Source: Ochotona curzoniae (Eukaryota > Chordata > Mammalia > Lagomorpha > Ochotonidae). Taken from it: DNA of 64,000 nucleotides. A model generated the notes under the pieces. It saw only the letters and a list, made by a program, of their open reading frames with translations, was not told where the DNA came from and did no database searches. The stretch's first letter is position 1. Each line of letters opens with the position of its first letter. The position numbers and the translations under genes were made by a program. The stretch lies in the NCBI RefSeq assembly GCF_017591425.1, contig NW_024467119.1, forward strand, positions 26,137,001 to 26,201,000, in the 5' to 3' direction. This document shows, piece after piece, positions 23,276 through 35,434 of the stretch.

Positions 23276-23348
23276 CCTGCATTTATTGGGCCCTTCCTGC
23301 AGGCCAAACATTGTTGCAAGGATTTTATAAGCATTAACCCATTTATGT
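23276..23348 (-). repeat. MIR fragment
   Basis: 'gcatttattgggcccttcctgcaggcc' through 'aagcattaacccatttatgtcat' matches the reverse strand of the MIR 3' half. Confidence 0.7.
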
Positions 23349-23349
23349 C

Positions 23350-23672
23350 ATTTTTAATATTTATTTTTATTGGGAAGGCAGACTTACAGAGAGAAGAGAC
23401 AAAGAGAAAGAAAGATCTTCCAATCACTGGTTCAGTTCCCAAAAAATGGCTGTAATCACTACAGCTTAATTAATCCAAATCCAGGAACCAGAACCTTCTT
23501 CAGGATCTCCCAGGCAGGGGCCCAAGGCTTTAGACCATCCTCCACTGCTTTCTCAGGTTATAAGCAGGAAGCTGTATAGGAAGTGGAGCAGCCAGAACAT
23601 GAACTGGAACCCGTATGGGATGCTGACACTGACAGGTGGGAGATTAGCCTGTTAATCCCCTGTGCCATCTCT
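23350..23672 (-). repeat. CSINE
   Basis: 'taatatttatttttattgggaaggcagac' start, full reverse body and a decayed head. Confidence 0.9.
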
Positions 23673-24202
23673 CATCTCATTCATGTCTTTACAATCTCTC
23701 ATGATAGCATTACCTCACCAGTTTCTGGTAAGCAAACCTAGGTACACCAAGATATTAGTTTTTTTTTTTTTTTAATGTTTTCAAACTTTGTTCTAGATAT
23801 CAGGCATGGGCTTGTCAGAGGCTGAGATATTTGCCCAGTTTTGGCTGCAGCGTTCTCTTCTGAATCACTCAGCTCTGGGCCTCATTTCCTCCCATTGGGC
23901 TCCTTGCAGCAGAAAACACCAACAAAACCGAACACCACTACGTTCAGGGAACCTCAGCCTCTGAGTTTCTGCACCAAAAGCCCTGCAGGCAGTCCCTCCA
24001 AGCCTTCCCCATCACATGGCAACAAAAGCTTTCCTTGTACCTCCTCCCACCACCAACAGTCCCTCCTTGGTCATACCCTACGAGCAGCGAATCTGGCATA
24101 TGGCACCATAACTGTATTCACACTGCTTCTCAGCAGTCCTATTTTTGCCATATGATAAATAAGCCTTATTATACCTTATTCTAACTGCTTGTGAAAATCT
24201 TT
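23673..24202. other. Non-coding stretch
   Basis: A plus frame of 104 codons (23841-24155), Ser/Pro-rich, has no recognisable domain or splice context. Probably chance. Confidence 0.45.
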
Positions 24203-24518
24203 TCTCTTTTAAGATTTATTTATTTATTTCAAAGGCAGAATCACAGTGAGAGTAACAGAGGCAGAGAGCAGTCTTCCATCGGCAGGGTCACTCCCCAAAA
24301 GGCCAAATGAGCCAGGACAGGGCCAGGCTAAAGCTGGGAGGCAGGAGCTTTTTCTGGGTTTCCCTTTTGGGTACTGGGGCGCCAAAACACTTGGGCCACC
24401 CTCTGCTATGTACCCAGGAGTGTCAGCAGGGAGCTGAACAGGAAGTAAAGCAGCAGGGATTTGAACCAGTGCCCATACGGAATGCCAGTGCTGCAGGTGG
24501 AGCAACTCACTTGGGGAA
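24203..24518 (-). repeat. CSINE, old
   Basis: 'taagatttatttatttatttcaaaggcag' start, reverse body to 'gtgctgcaggtggagcaac'. Confidence 0.88.
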
Positions 24519-24547
24519 AAAAAAGAAAAAAATTTAGTATTACCCTA

Positions 24548-24846
24548 GAGGCCAGCATGGCAGCATGGTGGGTTAAGCTGCTGATTGTATGATGTCAAGC
24601 ATGTTATAACAGGAGGCCAGTTCAAATCCTAGATGTAACACTTCCGATCCAGCTCCTTACTAATGTACCTAGAGAGCAGTACAATAACATCTGCCACCCA
24701 TGCTGGAGACCTCAGCTCTTGGTTTTGGTTGGGCCAAGACGCACAAGTTGAAGTCATTTGAGAAGTGAATCAGGGGATGGAAGATCTTTCTCTCTCTCTG
24801 TAAATCTGATTTTCCAATAAAAATAAATAAATATTTGAAAACAATT
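24548..24846 (+). repeat. CSINE, old
   Basis: 'gaggccagcatggcagcatggtgggttaag' head, body, (TC) part and AATAAATA tail. Confidence 0.88.
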
Positions 24847-25454
24847 ACCTCAGAGACCTCAACCCTAATTCTTCCAAGGCGTGCATAAGCAGGCAGGCAG
24901 AATCAAGAGGACAACCAGCATGTGAACATAAATACTATGCTAAGGAATGCATGTGACCCAACACCTGGCCCTCTCCGGTGAACTTTCAGCTGTGCCCTTG
25001 TATGTGGTAAAACTTCAATCAACATTCACTGAGAAGAAAAAATACAAGATGATTTTAATATGATTTCCCCCAGAAAATGAAGTTAGTGCTAGAAAGGACC
25101 GACGTGTTCAGAATCATGGAAGCATGAGTAAGAGATGACCTTTGCAGGAAAACAACAAAAACCAGAACTGTACTGCATGTTGCACAAGACAAGGAAAACA
25201 TAAAGAAGGAAGTGTACACCAGGTTGCAAAGAAACTTACACTAGTTTTTATTGAGACTGCAATGATCAGAAAGATTTTTTAAACAGCATGGTTTTATAAA
25301 GGTCATTCAGGCAGACACAGGGATGTCAGAGGCAACAAACAGGTGATTGAGAACAGGATCTGGACAGCCCAGTCAACCACTCACACGGGATGAGGAGGCC
25401 GAGATCCAAAGGCTTACACCACAGCCTAAATTCTTTTCTGTGTTTTGATCCTAT
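24847..25454. other. Non-coding stretch, nothing recognised
   Basis: A-rich. No gene or repeat supported. Confidence 0.5.
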
Positions 25455-25795
25455 TTTTTTATTTTTTTTTTTTAAGATTTATTTCTTTTTGTTGAAAAGG
25501 TAGATACACAGAGACAGAGAGGAAGATCTTAGGTCCCATGATTCATTGACCACAATGGCTGGAAGTAAGCCGATCTGAAGCTAGAAGCCAAGAGCTTCCT
25601 CCAGGTCTCCCACGCAGGTGCAGGATCCCAAGGCTTTGGGGCCGTCTTCGACAGCTTCCTCAGGCCACGAGCAGGAAGCTGGAAGGGAAGCAAGGCTGCC
25701 GGGATTAGAACCGGCACTCATATAGGGAACCAGTGCATTTATGGGATCCTAGCGTGTGCAAAGAGAGGACTTTAGCCACTAGGTCCTGGTCCATT
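25455..25795 (-). repeat. CSINE with small internal duplication
   Basis: Full reverse element. The 'tatgggatcc' region near the head occurs as two related versions (about 25715-25755), so the head is about 20 bp longer than usual. Confidence 0.9.
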
Positions 25796-25901
25796 TTTTA
25801 AAATTATTATTAACTAGTTACCAAGGTTCTTTATGTGAGTTTGATTCACATGACCAAATAATCATAGTCTACCTCAGAAAGCTTTTAAAAACAAAAAAAA
25901 G

Positions 25902-26231
25902 TGGGTCCCATGCAGTGGCCTAGCAGCTAAAGTCCTTGCCTTGAACGCACCAGGATCCCATATGGATGCCGGTTCTAGTCCCGGCAGCTCCACTTCCCAT
26001 CCAGCTCCCTGCCGGTGGCCAGGGAAACCAATCAAGGACAGTCCAAAGCCTTGGGACCCTGCACCTGCGCAGGAGAACTGGAGGAAGTTCCTGGATCCTG
26101 GCTTTGGATTAGCACAGCACCGGCCATTGCGGTTACTTAGGGAGTGAATCTTTGGACAGAGGATCTTCCTCTCTGTCTCTCCTCCTCTCTGTATATGACT
26201 TTCTAATAAAAATAAATCTTAAAAAAAAAAA
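25902..26231 (+). repeat. CSINE, intact
   Basis: 'gggtcccatgcagtggcctagcagc' head to A-run. Resembles the copy at 32635 ('ctccctgccggtggccagggaaacca'). Confidence 0.92.
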
Positions 26232-26525
26232 TCATTTTATTTGAAAGGCAGAAACAAGAGACAAAGATCTTTACAGGTCGATTTCCAAAGAACTTGCAAC
26301 AGCCCAGACTGAACTTAACCAGGGTCAAGAACCCAGAGCTCCCAGGAAGCCAAAGTGGATAGCAGAGACCCAACTACTTAAGTTACCATCACCCGGGGCC
26401 TCTCAGGTTTACACCAGCAGGAAACTGGAATTAGAAGCAGACACGTGACTCAAACCCAGATATTCTGATATGAGATGCAGGTGCCCTGAGCTGTGGTTTT
26501 ACCACATGCCACACGCCTGACCCAG
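26232..26525 (-). repeat. CSINE, old
   Basis: 'tcattttatttgaaaggcagaaac' then a decayed reverse body. Tail to tail with the previous copy. Confidence 0.8.
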
Positions 26526-26729
26526 AAAGCTCTTATGCGTGAGCCTTCACAGCCATCGAGGATCCTACAACACATTATTTACTCTTTGGTTACAATACTC
26601 ATCACAGTTTCATAAACTGTGTGCCTGTCTTTCTTATTAAGCAGATCAGGGACTCACATCTTGATCATGTCTGATACTTTAGATTTTAACGCATTATTTG
26701 ACACAAGATGTTCAATCATTATTTGTTAC

Positions 26730-27008
26730 AGGTGAGCATGTGGCTCAGCGGTTAAATTGCTACTTAGCAGTCTGTCATCCAGTATCAGAACGCAGTATTG
26801 CAGTACTAGCTCCTATACTTCCGATATAGCTGGTTTAAATACTTGGCCCCCGACCGTCACCTGGAAGACCAAGCCTGGGGAGACCTTGGTTCTTGTCTTT
26901 GTCTTGGCCCAGCCTTGTTTATTACAGGAATTTGAGTGTAGGCGGAAATCAGAAGATGGAAGAACTATCTTTATCGTTATCTGCTTTTCAGATAAAAAAT
27001 GAAAAGAA
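26730..27008 (+). repeat. CSINE, old
   Basis: 'aggtgagcatgtggctcagcgg' head, diverged body and 'ctgcttttcagataaaaaatg' tail. Confidence 0.8.
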
Positions 27009-27029
27009 GTAAGTTTTTTAAAAATATCT

Positions 27030-27640
27030 GCTGGGTGAACGGGACAACAGAGGCTAGCATATTGGGAAGAAACTGCAGAATGTGTCTAACCCCTCCCACT
27101 GCTTTATGCGAGGGCCAAGTATGTGCTGGGCAGAACCAGGCTGGACTGCAACACCCATTGGTTCCAGTGGAAGTCGGGAGTGAAAACAGAACCAATCCAG
27201 CAATTGCAACCACCAGCTGATCGGGCCAATGGACTGTGCCGGGCCCTGTACTGGCTAGTGCATACAAGAATCTGGTTTCTTTGGAGATCTCCCCAATCAA
27301 AATGCTGGACTCAGAACCCTAACCAAGAAAAGAGAGAAGACAGAACAGGTCAACCAACCATCTCAGCTATGATGGACTATGTCAATCAGTGGATTCTTCA
27401 AGGACCTCATAGTGCTTGGAGTGGCAAGATTGGCAGCGATTCATAACTGTTGAAATATCAAAACTACTTGAGCAAGAACCTCAGAGCGTACCCTACATCC
27501 GGGAGGGTGGGAAATTGGGTGGGCCTTCTCCCTTAATACCCCCCTTTAAACATGAAGGAAACAATATGGAAAAAATACTAGTCTTACCCACTTTCCTGTA
27601 CCCCTTGAACCTTTTTAAATAATAATAATAAAAAAAAGAT
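27030..27640 (+). repeat. Element B retroposon, copy 3 (about 600 bp)
   Basis: 'gactgcaacacccattggtt', 'ccagcaattgcaa', 'actatgtcaa.cagtggattct' and 'ggagtggcaagat.ggcag' align in order with the copy at 57049-58350, and its last 180 bp match the copy at 20659-20867. It lacks about 140 bp present in the 57-58 kb copy and ends in (AAT) and A-runs. It carries no complete reading frame for a LINE protein. Confidence 0.8.
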
Positions 27641-27657
27641 CAGTCATTAAAAAAAAA

Positions 27658-27955
27658 TGTGTCTACCCCCGAATAAAAGTAGAACTCCCAATGAAACATT
27701 TAAATATGCCTTAACAGTATGACACTAAATTTTCTACCTTTGCCTATACCGACCATGCTATGATACATTTAAATAGCAGAAAGTTAAACTTATAACTGTT
27801 ACTAAGGGACTGTACTACTGTGATAATACAAAGCAAAATGACTAGAGGGGAAAGAGTGGAGGGAGAAAGGAGGGGAGGACAATGAATCCCTATACCTACA
27901 AAACTATAGAGTAGAAAACAATTAAAAGGTGTGATTAAAAAAAAAAAAAAAGTAT
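27658..27955 (+). repeat. L1-type 3' end (family A), diverged copy
   Basis: 'ctcccaatgaaa', 'gggactgtactactgtgataa', a purine-rich block at about 27845-27890 and a poly(A) end follow the order of the minus-strand insert at 40111-40827. Older than the copies with clear duplications. Confidence 0.6.
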
Positions 27956-27964
27956 CTACTACTG

Positions 27965-28275
27965 GGGCCTGCACGTGGAGCTGCAGATTATGTTGCTGCC
28001 TATGAATGGCTGGTTTGAGTCCCAGCAGCTCTATTTCCAATCTAGCTCCCTGTTAATGTGCCTGAAAAAGCAGCAGAAGGTGACCTCAAGACTTAAGCCT
28101 CTATACCGTGTGGGAGACCCAGCTGAAGCTACTGGCTTTGGGCTCTTGGCTTCAGCCTGGTTCAGCCCTAGCTGTTGCAGACATTTGGGGAGTGAATCAA
28201 CAGATGGAAGCTCGCTCTCTCTCTCTTTCTTTCTCCGTAAGTCTGCCTTGCAAATATATTTTTTAGAGTATGTGC
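27965..28275 (+). repeat. CSINE, old
   Basis: 'ggggcctgcacgtggagctgc' head, body, CT-rich part and 'ctgccttgcaaatata' end. Confidence 0.88.
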
Positions 28276-29050
28276 TAAATAAACAAAAAGTAAAACTATT
28301 AAGTAAGACCCTCCAAAAACTAGCCATTGTGATTCTAGGAGATAAGTCTGAGAGAAACACTTCTTTTCCCTTTACCGAATCGATCTGCTTCCCAAAATAA
28401 CCAAGAAAAAAAAAAAAAAAGATACACTGCTATACCAGCCTAACATATTAAATACTTTTTAACACATCATAATTTGAATACTTTCTTTTCTCCATAAAAT
28501 AAAGAGTGTGGGAGTAAGGATGGAGAATTGCAGACTGAATGAGCCAAAATTAGGAGGCCCAATGTCAAAGCAAATCTGCAGGTCATTTCATAGTGCACCA
28601 CCTGAAGCTCTAATCTCACCATGCTCCCCTGCCAGAGACTGCACCAGCTGTGATGGGCATGCGGCCCAACCCAACAGGTCTCCCCACCTCCAGCCTCTGT
28701 CAGAGCTAATCCACTCCACTGTTTACTGCCAAATTAACCTACCCACAATAGAGCCTGTGATCATCAGGCCCCAAATGAAATCATCCTTGTCCTCCACCCT
28801 TTAACGCCTCCGTGCAACACTCTGCTCCCTCCAGTTGATTGCAACATCAAGGTCGGAAGCCTCAGGTGTCTCTGGCCCCTCCCACAGCAATCTGTGTAAG
28901 TACCAGTGCTTCTACCCTCCCAGGTTTCTTCCCCTCCCTGCCCCACACCTTGCCTTCACTCCCTCGGGGCCATATTCCCTTCTATTATCAGCCAGGACCA
29001 ATGAAAATATATGGAAACTATTTAGGTTGAAATCTGCAAGTAGCTGATTT
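28276..29050. other. Non-coding stretch, C-rich in its middle part
   Basis: Poly(A) at about 28404. 28600-28980 is C/T-rich and may be decayed L2, but I could not align it securely. No exon supported. Confidence 0.4.
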
Positions 29051-29069
29051 AAAAAGGTAAAAAAAAAAA

Positions 29070-29407
29070 TGTGCCTAGTGATGTGGCCTAGCCGCTAAAG
29101 TCCTCACCTTGAACGCACCGGGATCCCATAAGAGTGCCAGTTCTAATCCTGGCAGCCCCACTTCCCATTCAGCTCCCTGCCTGTGGCTTGGGAAAGCAGT
29201 CAAGAACGGCCCAAAACCTTAGGACCCTGCACCCGTGTGGGAGACCCAGAAATTCCTGGTTCCTAGCTACGGATCAGTTCAGCTCTGGCCATTGCAGTCA
29301 CTTGGGTAGTGAATCATTAGACGAAAAATCTTCCTCTCTGTCTCTCCTCCTCTCTGTATAACTGATTTTACAATAAAGAAAAAAAAAAAGTAAATCTTTT
29401 TTTAAAA
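29070..29407 (+). repeat. CSINE with target-site duplication
   Basis: Duplication aaaaaggtaaaaaa at 29051-29064 and 29408-29421. Full-length body. Confidence 0.9.
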
Positions 29408-29639
29408 AAAAAGGTAAAAAAGAAACCAGCAAAATGCGTGTTTAGTCATAATCCAGCTACCCCAGCTGTGTCTTTAACTTGTAATTAACTAAAAGTTACT
29501 GCAGGAAAACTTTATATGGTTCCCAGACCACATCTTTGAAATACGTGTATGCCATACCCGCAGGACAACTCATCTGAGCAGCCACATTTCAAGTACCAGT
29601 TCCCACATGTGGTCAGGGACAGCAATGCTAGACAGTTCA

Positions 29640-30020
29640 GGTTTAAAAGGAAGGGGCCTGAAACCCATTCCTTCCCTCTCTCCACTGCATCCTCCGCCTC
29701 CTCTGTTCAAACAGTTTAATCCTAGCTTTACTCTGTCCTTGTCACAAAAGGAAACACTGATCACCTCCCACATCCTTGCTGAAGCTCTCCCTCCAGCATG
29801 AAATGCCCCTTCTCTCTAAACTTAATATCCAGCTCAAGTGCAACCCCACTCAACAAACCATACTCCCTTCTCTGTACTTTCCTATCATCTTGCAACTCTA
29901 TAACAACTGTATTTTTTTTTAATCTTGTGCCCACAGATTGCAAAGTCCTTAAAAGACACAGAATTGGCTCTCAAGAAATACAGCACAGTGTTTAGTAACC
30001 AGCAGGCCCTTGATAAGCCT
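29640..30020 (+). repeat. L2 (LINE2) 3' region
   Basis: 'ccagctcaagtgcaaccccactc' matches the L2 'cagctcaaatgtcacctcc' part, and 'cacagattgcaaagtcctt' matches its 'gactgtgagctccttga' part, in order. Diverged and without coding capacity. Confidence 0.6.
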
Positions 30021-30469
30021 CTGAAAAAAATGAGTTTCAAATTACCAGTCTTACAATAGGCAAGTGTACATTTAACAGGAGGGCATACCTAAGGAGCAGC
30101 TGGTTCCAAAGTAAGCAAAGCTACTGCTTAATTAATACCTACCAGCAACACAAGAATAGAACATGTGGGAGCATCCCCACCCTGTCATGCAGTGACACTA
30201 ACTCACACTCCATCCAGAATTCTAGAAAATACCACAGATCAGAAACATAATTTTTATGCACGAAGACTGAAGCTTGGACCCCTGGGCATTCTAAACAGTT
30301 CCATGAGCAATATTCCTAATAAACAATGTGCAGTTTAACTATTGAAAGTAACCTGTTCTGATGACATGCTGGAAATGGAAATTCCCAGATGAAATGCCTT
30401 TCTCAGAATAAGAAAACACTTAAGTATAAACCAGGAAACTCACAGTCCTGTCTTGTCATGTCTTATGCT

Positions 30470-30535
30470 CCTATACCAAACATCTGACCGTCTCTATTTG
30501 TAAAATGAGAGCAAAGATAATATCTATTTACTACA
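30470..30535 (+). repeat. MIR fragment, weak
   Basis: 'ctctatttgtaaaatgagagcaaagataatatc' resembles the MIR 'tcatctgtaaaatggggataataat' core. Confidence 0.4.
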
Positions 30536-30549
30536 GCAATACTTTTTCC

Positions 30550-30960
30550 TGTGCTGTCTGCCTTTCCCATGCTTGCCACAGCATACCCTCTACAAAGCTT
30601 TGTGAGTGATCCTTTAACAAGGCATTTGGCTTATGCTACTTCTCTGGGGCAAGTCACTAATGGCATCTGCCACCCACAACTTCCCTATGGCTTAGAAAAC
30701 CCTCCACAATCTGGCCTCCTGCTACCTCCGGGACTCATCCCAACCCCTCTGCCCTCATTACTGAACACATCGCTTTTTCTGAAACAAGTAAAAAGCACAG
30801 ACTGCCTCAGGGCCTTTGTCTGTGCTCCCTATGCCTGCTAAATTCCCCTCCCCATCCTATCCAGCCCTCCATAGTCTGCTTAATCTGTTTAATCTGCTTA
30901 ATTACCAGCCTACGAAGTGGACATAACTTCACACACCTTCCTTCACATAGAAGACACTCT
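30550..30960 (+). repeat. L2 (LINE2) 3' region
   Basis: 'aaaccctccacaatctggcctcctgctacctcc..gactcatccc' and 'ctcagggcctttgtctgtgctccctatgcctg' are characteristic of the L2 end. The most securely recognised L2 piece in the window. Confidence 0.85.
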
Positions 30961-30989
30961 ACTGACCCTGCAAGGACTCATTTTCATTC

Positions 30990-31240
30990 TTAGCAGTACA
31001 GAAAGAAGGACCCAGATCGCACAATGGCTGCAATGGCCAAGCTGGGCCAATTCAAAATCAGGAACCAAAAGTTTCCTCAGGCCTCCTAAGTGGGTACAGG
31101 GGCCTAAGGACTTCAGCCACCCTCTGCTGCTGCCTTCCCAGGCAATAAACAGGGAGCTTGACAGGGGAAATGGAGCAACTAGGACATGAGCCTGTACTCA
31201 CTGGCACCACAGAGAATTCATCTTAACTACCAGGGACACA
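30990..31240 (-). repeat. CSINE, old, partial
   Basis: 'gcacaatggctgcaatggccaag' to 'cagggagcttgac' and head remnants in reverse order. Poly(A) end missing. Confidence 0.75.
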
Positions 31241-31499
31241 GGCCAGCAAAGCAGGATCTGCTCTGTTTTGTTTGCTGTTGTATCCTCACTGCATAGAACA
31301 ATGTGTGAAATATCAAAGACACTTAAATATTTACTGACCAAGTAAGTGGGTGAGTATTAGTTTTGTATTTTCAAGGAAGTAGTTGAAGGGGACTCAACCC
31401 TTCACTTTTTCAAACATTTTAGAATATCTTCTCTTGGACCTGCTGTGTCATCTCTTCTTCTGGCCTTGTTTCCCCCTTGAAAAATGGCTTATCACAACA

Positions 31500-31648
31500 G
31501 GAATGGTGGGGCACATGGCAGAGTGGTTAAAATGCTGCTTGGGACACCCACACCCCTTCTTGGAGTCTCTGGATTCAAATCCTGGCTCTGTTCCCAATGC
31601 CAGCTTCCTGCTAATTCAGACCCTAGGAGGCAGCAGAGGCTCAGGTTG
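31500..31648 (+). repeat. CSINE 5' half
   Basis: 'gtggggcacatggcagagtggttaaaatgc' head and first body third. The rest is replaced by an inverted copy. Confidence 0.75.
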
Positions 31649-31675
31649 GTTTTTGTTTTTACTTTTATTTTTGAG

Positions 31676-31995
31676 ACTTAATTTTTTTAATGTATTTGAA
31701 AAGTAGAGTCACTGAGAAAGAGGAAGAAGCACAAACAGATTTTCCATCTATTGGTTCACTCCCCAAATGACCACAACAACTGGGGCTGGGTCAGACTGAA
31801 GCCAGGAGCTTCACCTAAGTTTCCCACATGGGCGGCAGCGGCCCAAGCATTTGGGGGCATCTTCTGCAGGTACCAGGCCCATTAACAGGGAACTGGACTG
31901 AAAGTAGAACAGCCAGGACTGGAACTGGTGACCGTGTGAAACGCTGGCACCTGCAGGCAATGGCTTAACTTGCTGTGCCACAACTCTAGACACAA
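31676..31995 (-). repeat. CSINE, old
   Basis: 'tttaatgtatttgaaaagtag' start and reverse body to 'cttgctgtgccacaactctag'. Confidence 0.85.
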
Positions 31996-32634
31996 GGCTT
32001 AAGTTTTTTAAGAGGAATAAACTGGACAGGAAATACAGGAAACTTCCTAGTATAATAAAGCTCTTCCTATTGAGAAGCAGAAGAAAAGAAATGATGAAAC
32101 TTTTACAAAAGGAACATAATGAGAGATAAAAGAAAAAAAAAATAAACCCCTATTGATTTTCCTCCAGTGTATTATGAAAAGGATATGGTGTAAGGGGTCC
32201 CCCTGCAAGACCCCCTTACCTCAGACTTTATTTCCTGAACTGCCTTGGTAATTTATGTAGCAGTTTCTCCCCCTCTTCCGTCCTCAGCAGTGATTCCAGA
32301 ACAGGATGTGGCTCATAAATCCCCTTCGGGTTCCTACCACCTACTGACCGGCGTATTTTTACAACAGCTGCTATTTCCCAAACTCCCTTAGTGTAGCCAC
32401 ATCTGTAAGGTCAGAAGGGTTTTCTGCCCGAGATCTCCAACCATCCTAAGCACTACACATGGGCAAGAAGTCTGACTTCTGCCATCTTGGGTACAGAGGG
32501 TGTATCACCACCCTAAAAAAGACATCTGAAATCTACAGAAACAAGGATTAAGCAAACCACTAGGATAACACTGCCATTCCTAGATGGCAGAGGCCAATTT
32601 TCATTCTTTGTAAAATTTATACTATCTATTTTGG
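31996..32634. other. Non-coding stretch with a short inverted repeat
   Basis: An imperfect hairpin lies near 32191-32221 (gtaaggggtc ... gacccccttac). The surrounding 32190-32500 is C/T-rich and could be a decayed LTR, but poly(A) signal and borders are not clear. Confidence 0.35.
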
Positions 32635-32958
32635 GCCCAGCGCAGTCGCCTAGTGGCTAAAGTCCTTGCCTTGCATGCACCAGGATCCCATATGGGCGCT
32701 GGTTCTAATCCCGGCAGCTCCACTTCCCATCCAGCTCCCTGCCGGTGGCCAGGGAAACCAGTCAAGGACAGTCCAAAGCCTTGGGACCCTGCACCTGTGC
32801 GGGAGACCTGGAGGAAGTTCCTGGATCCTGGTTTTGGATTGGCTCAGCCCCAACTGTTGCGGTCACTTGGGGAGTGAATCACTGGACAGAAGATCTTCCT
32901 CTCTGTCTCTCCTCCTCTTTGTATATCTAACTTTGCAATAAAAATAAATCTTTAAAAA
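32635..32958 (+). repeat. CSINE, intact
   Basis: 'gggcccagcgcagtcgcctagtggc' head, body with 'ctgccggtggccagggaaacc' (as in the copy at 25902), CT stretch and tail. Confidence 0.93.
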
Positions 32959-33084
32959 TTTTTTATATTATTTATTGATTATCCATTATATCTAGGTAGA
33001 ATGCCAGCACTTGGAGACACAAACATAGCAGAATCTTGCAAGGCAGCCAGACAAAAAATTATAAAAGTACACTCTGTAATAAAA

Positions 33085-33265
33085 GGTTGCATGTTTTGTG
33101 CCCAGTGTGGTTTCATGCTGAATCAATGTGTATCTCGCACCAGGAGCTGTCCCCCAATAAACTCCAGCTTACATGACTAGTTGTGCCCTTGCTGTTACCA
33201 TGTGTCAGGACTTTCATGGGCATCTCAAACCTCAGGAACCCAAAAAAGAATTCTCGGCAACAAAT
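33085..33265 (+). repeat. Possible LTR 3' part
   Basis: 'cccccaataaactccagcttacatg' followed by 'gcccttgctgttaccatgtgtcagga' resembles R/U5 of a retroviral LTR. Borders and class are unknown. Confidence 0.3.
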
Positions 33266-33477
33266 ACAAATGATTATGAACTGTTCTTCACTGTTCTCTT
33301 TTATATATAAGACCCTTCAACAAATCCTTCTCTTTCTTACTTGTCTAACATGACCTACATCCCATCCAGTTCTGTCCTACTTCCCATAGATTAGTTAATA
33401 TGTCCCTGGCTGCTCTGTTTCCACTTTATTCCACCACGCATCATTCTCTGTTCGACAAGTGACTATTTAAAATCATC

Positions 33478-33795
33478 AGGGAACAACCACTGTAGCACAG
33501 TGGGTTAAGCTGCTACCTGGATATCCATATCTTATATCAAGGCATCTGGCTCAAGTCATAGATCCTATGATTCCAATACAGCTTCCTGCTAATGCATCCT
33601 GGGAGCAGTGGATGAGGGCCCAACCACCTGAGCCTCTGTCACCCACAAGAGACCCAGAGTTCCCAACTCCTAGATTCCACCTGGCCAAATCCTGTCTGTT
33701 GCAGGCAACGGGGGATTGCACCAGCTGATGAAAAATGTCTGTTTCTCTCTGCCTTTCAAACAGCAAAAAGTAGATGTTTAAATAAAAAATCAAAT
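33478..33795 (+). repeat. CSINE, old
   Basis: 'gggaacaaccactgtagcacagtgggttaag' head, body and 'tctctgcctttcaaacagc' end. Confidence 0.88.
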
Positions 33796-34164
33796 CATAT
33801 CAAACCACTAAACTGACTCAACTCATTGATGGCTTCCCATTTTTCCTGAATATGAAGCCCATTTTCTTACTGGGGACCACCAGACTACTTCCTAATTCTG
33901 TACTACACTGAATTTCATTCAGTTCCTCAGAAGAGCTCTGTGTTTGGGGGTTTTGGTTTTTTTTTGGGTCCAACTTTTCACCAGTATGATTACTTTTTTC
34001 TGGAACACATCTCTTTCTCCCATCCCATTTCTAAACATGTCTCAATTTTCTACCTAGCTACCTCTTCCTCCAATAGTCTTCTGTGCATTACTTGAGAAAA
34101 TATTTTCAAGCCACTTATTCGACAAAGGATTATGCAACTCAAGCAACTCTAGAGCCAAAAACAA
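33796..34164. other. Non-coding stretch, nothing recognised
   Basis: T-rich. No feature supported. Confidence 0.5.
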
Positions 34165-34930
34165 AACAAATCTCTACAATCTTAATGGGGACAACAATCC
34201 TATATACATTTTCCCAAAAAGGACACAAATGACTGACACATACGTTAAAAATGCCCAATATCACTAGTCTATAGGGAAATGTACACCAAAACCACAATGG
34301 GATATCATCTCAACCCAATTAAAATGGGTAATGTCAACAAGACAAAAAAATAACAAGTGCTGCCAAGGATAGAATAAAATGGAAACTCTAAAACACAGCC
34401 ATTATTGAAAGTTCCTCTAAAACTAAAGACAGCACTACCATAGGATCCTGTAATCCCATTACTGGATATATATTTAAGGAAATTAAATCAGATTCCTGCA
34501 TTCTCATGTTTACTGCAATGCATTCCACTGCAGGCATGGTACAGAATTAAGGCGTCTACAATGAATGTAACAGATTTAAAAAAAAAATGAGATACACACA
34601 TCAGAATTTTATTCAGCCATGAAAGAAGAGAAGTGCTATCATTTGTAGCAAAGCACATGAACTGGACATGATATTAAGTAGAATAACCTGGGCTCAGAAA
34701 GACAAACATCAAATGTTTGTAGCAGCTAAAAAGTTGATCTCTCAAAAGAAAAGGCCAATGGTCACTGGAGGCAGGTACATGAACAGGGATAGAGGATACA
34801 GAGAGATTAGAAAAAACAAAACAGATGAAGAATTATATATAGTGTTCTGTACTATAGCACACACAGTACCTAACTGCCATAAGCAATTTATTAAAGAAAA
34901 ATAGAAGAGGACAGGAAACACAGTCAAGGA
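34165..34930 (+). repeat. Old L1 fragment: end of ORF2 and 3' UTR
   Basis: 'atcactagtctatagggaaatg', 'aaaccacaatgggatatcat', 'aataacaagtgctgccaagg' and 'gatacacacatcagaatttta..ttcagccatgaaa' follow the order of old mammalian L1 (L1M type). The frame is broken by many stops. Confidence 0.85.
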
Positions 34931-35059
34931 GATATTAGTACTAATTACCTTGATTTAACCATTACGTGTTGTATACATTATTGCATTCAGTTGTATCAAA
35001 TTATTATAATATATACACATCATTAATACAAGCAGTTGCACAGACTTTGTGAAGAAACA

Positions 35060-35335
35060 GACGTTTGGCACAGTAGTTGACACCAACTGGGACATCTCAC
35101 AACCCAGTTCAAGCCAGGGCTTCACTTTCAAATCCAGCTTCCTGTAAAGGTGCACTCTAGATGGCAGCAGATGATGGATCCCTACAACCTACAAGGAAAC
35201 CTGCATTGAGTTCTGCGTTCCTAGCTTCGGTCTGACTCAGCCCCGGATTTTGAGGAGTGCAGAGTGAACCAGAAATAGAAGAAACAAAGATAATTTTTCC
35301 CTCCTTTCCAAAAAAGAAAAAGTTTATGGAAAAAC
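35060..35335 (+). repeat. CSINE, old and shortened
   Basis: 'cagacgtttggcacagtagttgac' head, body pieces and short tail. Confidence 0.75.
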
Positions 35336-35434
35336 AAAATTAAAAGATAGTTATTTTCCATGAACCTGTGAAACTTCTTGTATTTACATTATTATGTGTC
35401 ATTTAAATTATTTTAAATATGTTCTTGATTTTCA

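Noticed and set aside
27975..28400. 141-codon plus-strand open frame
   Set aside because: Almost entirely inside a CSINE.
33085..33265. Lentiviral-type (RELIK) LTR
   Set aside because: Only an AATAAA and a short U5-like stretch are visible. No lentiviral hallmark is present, so class assignment is unsupported.
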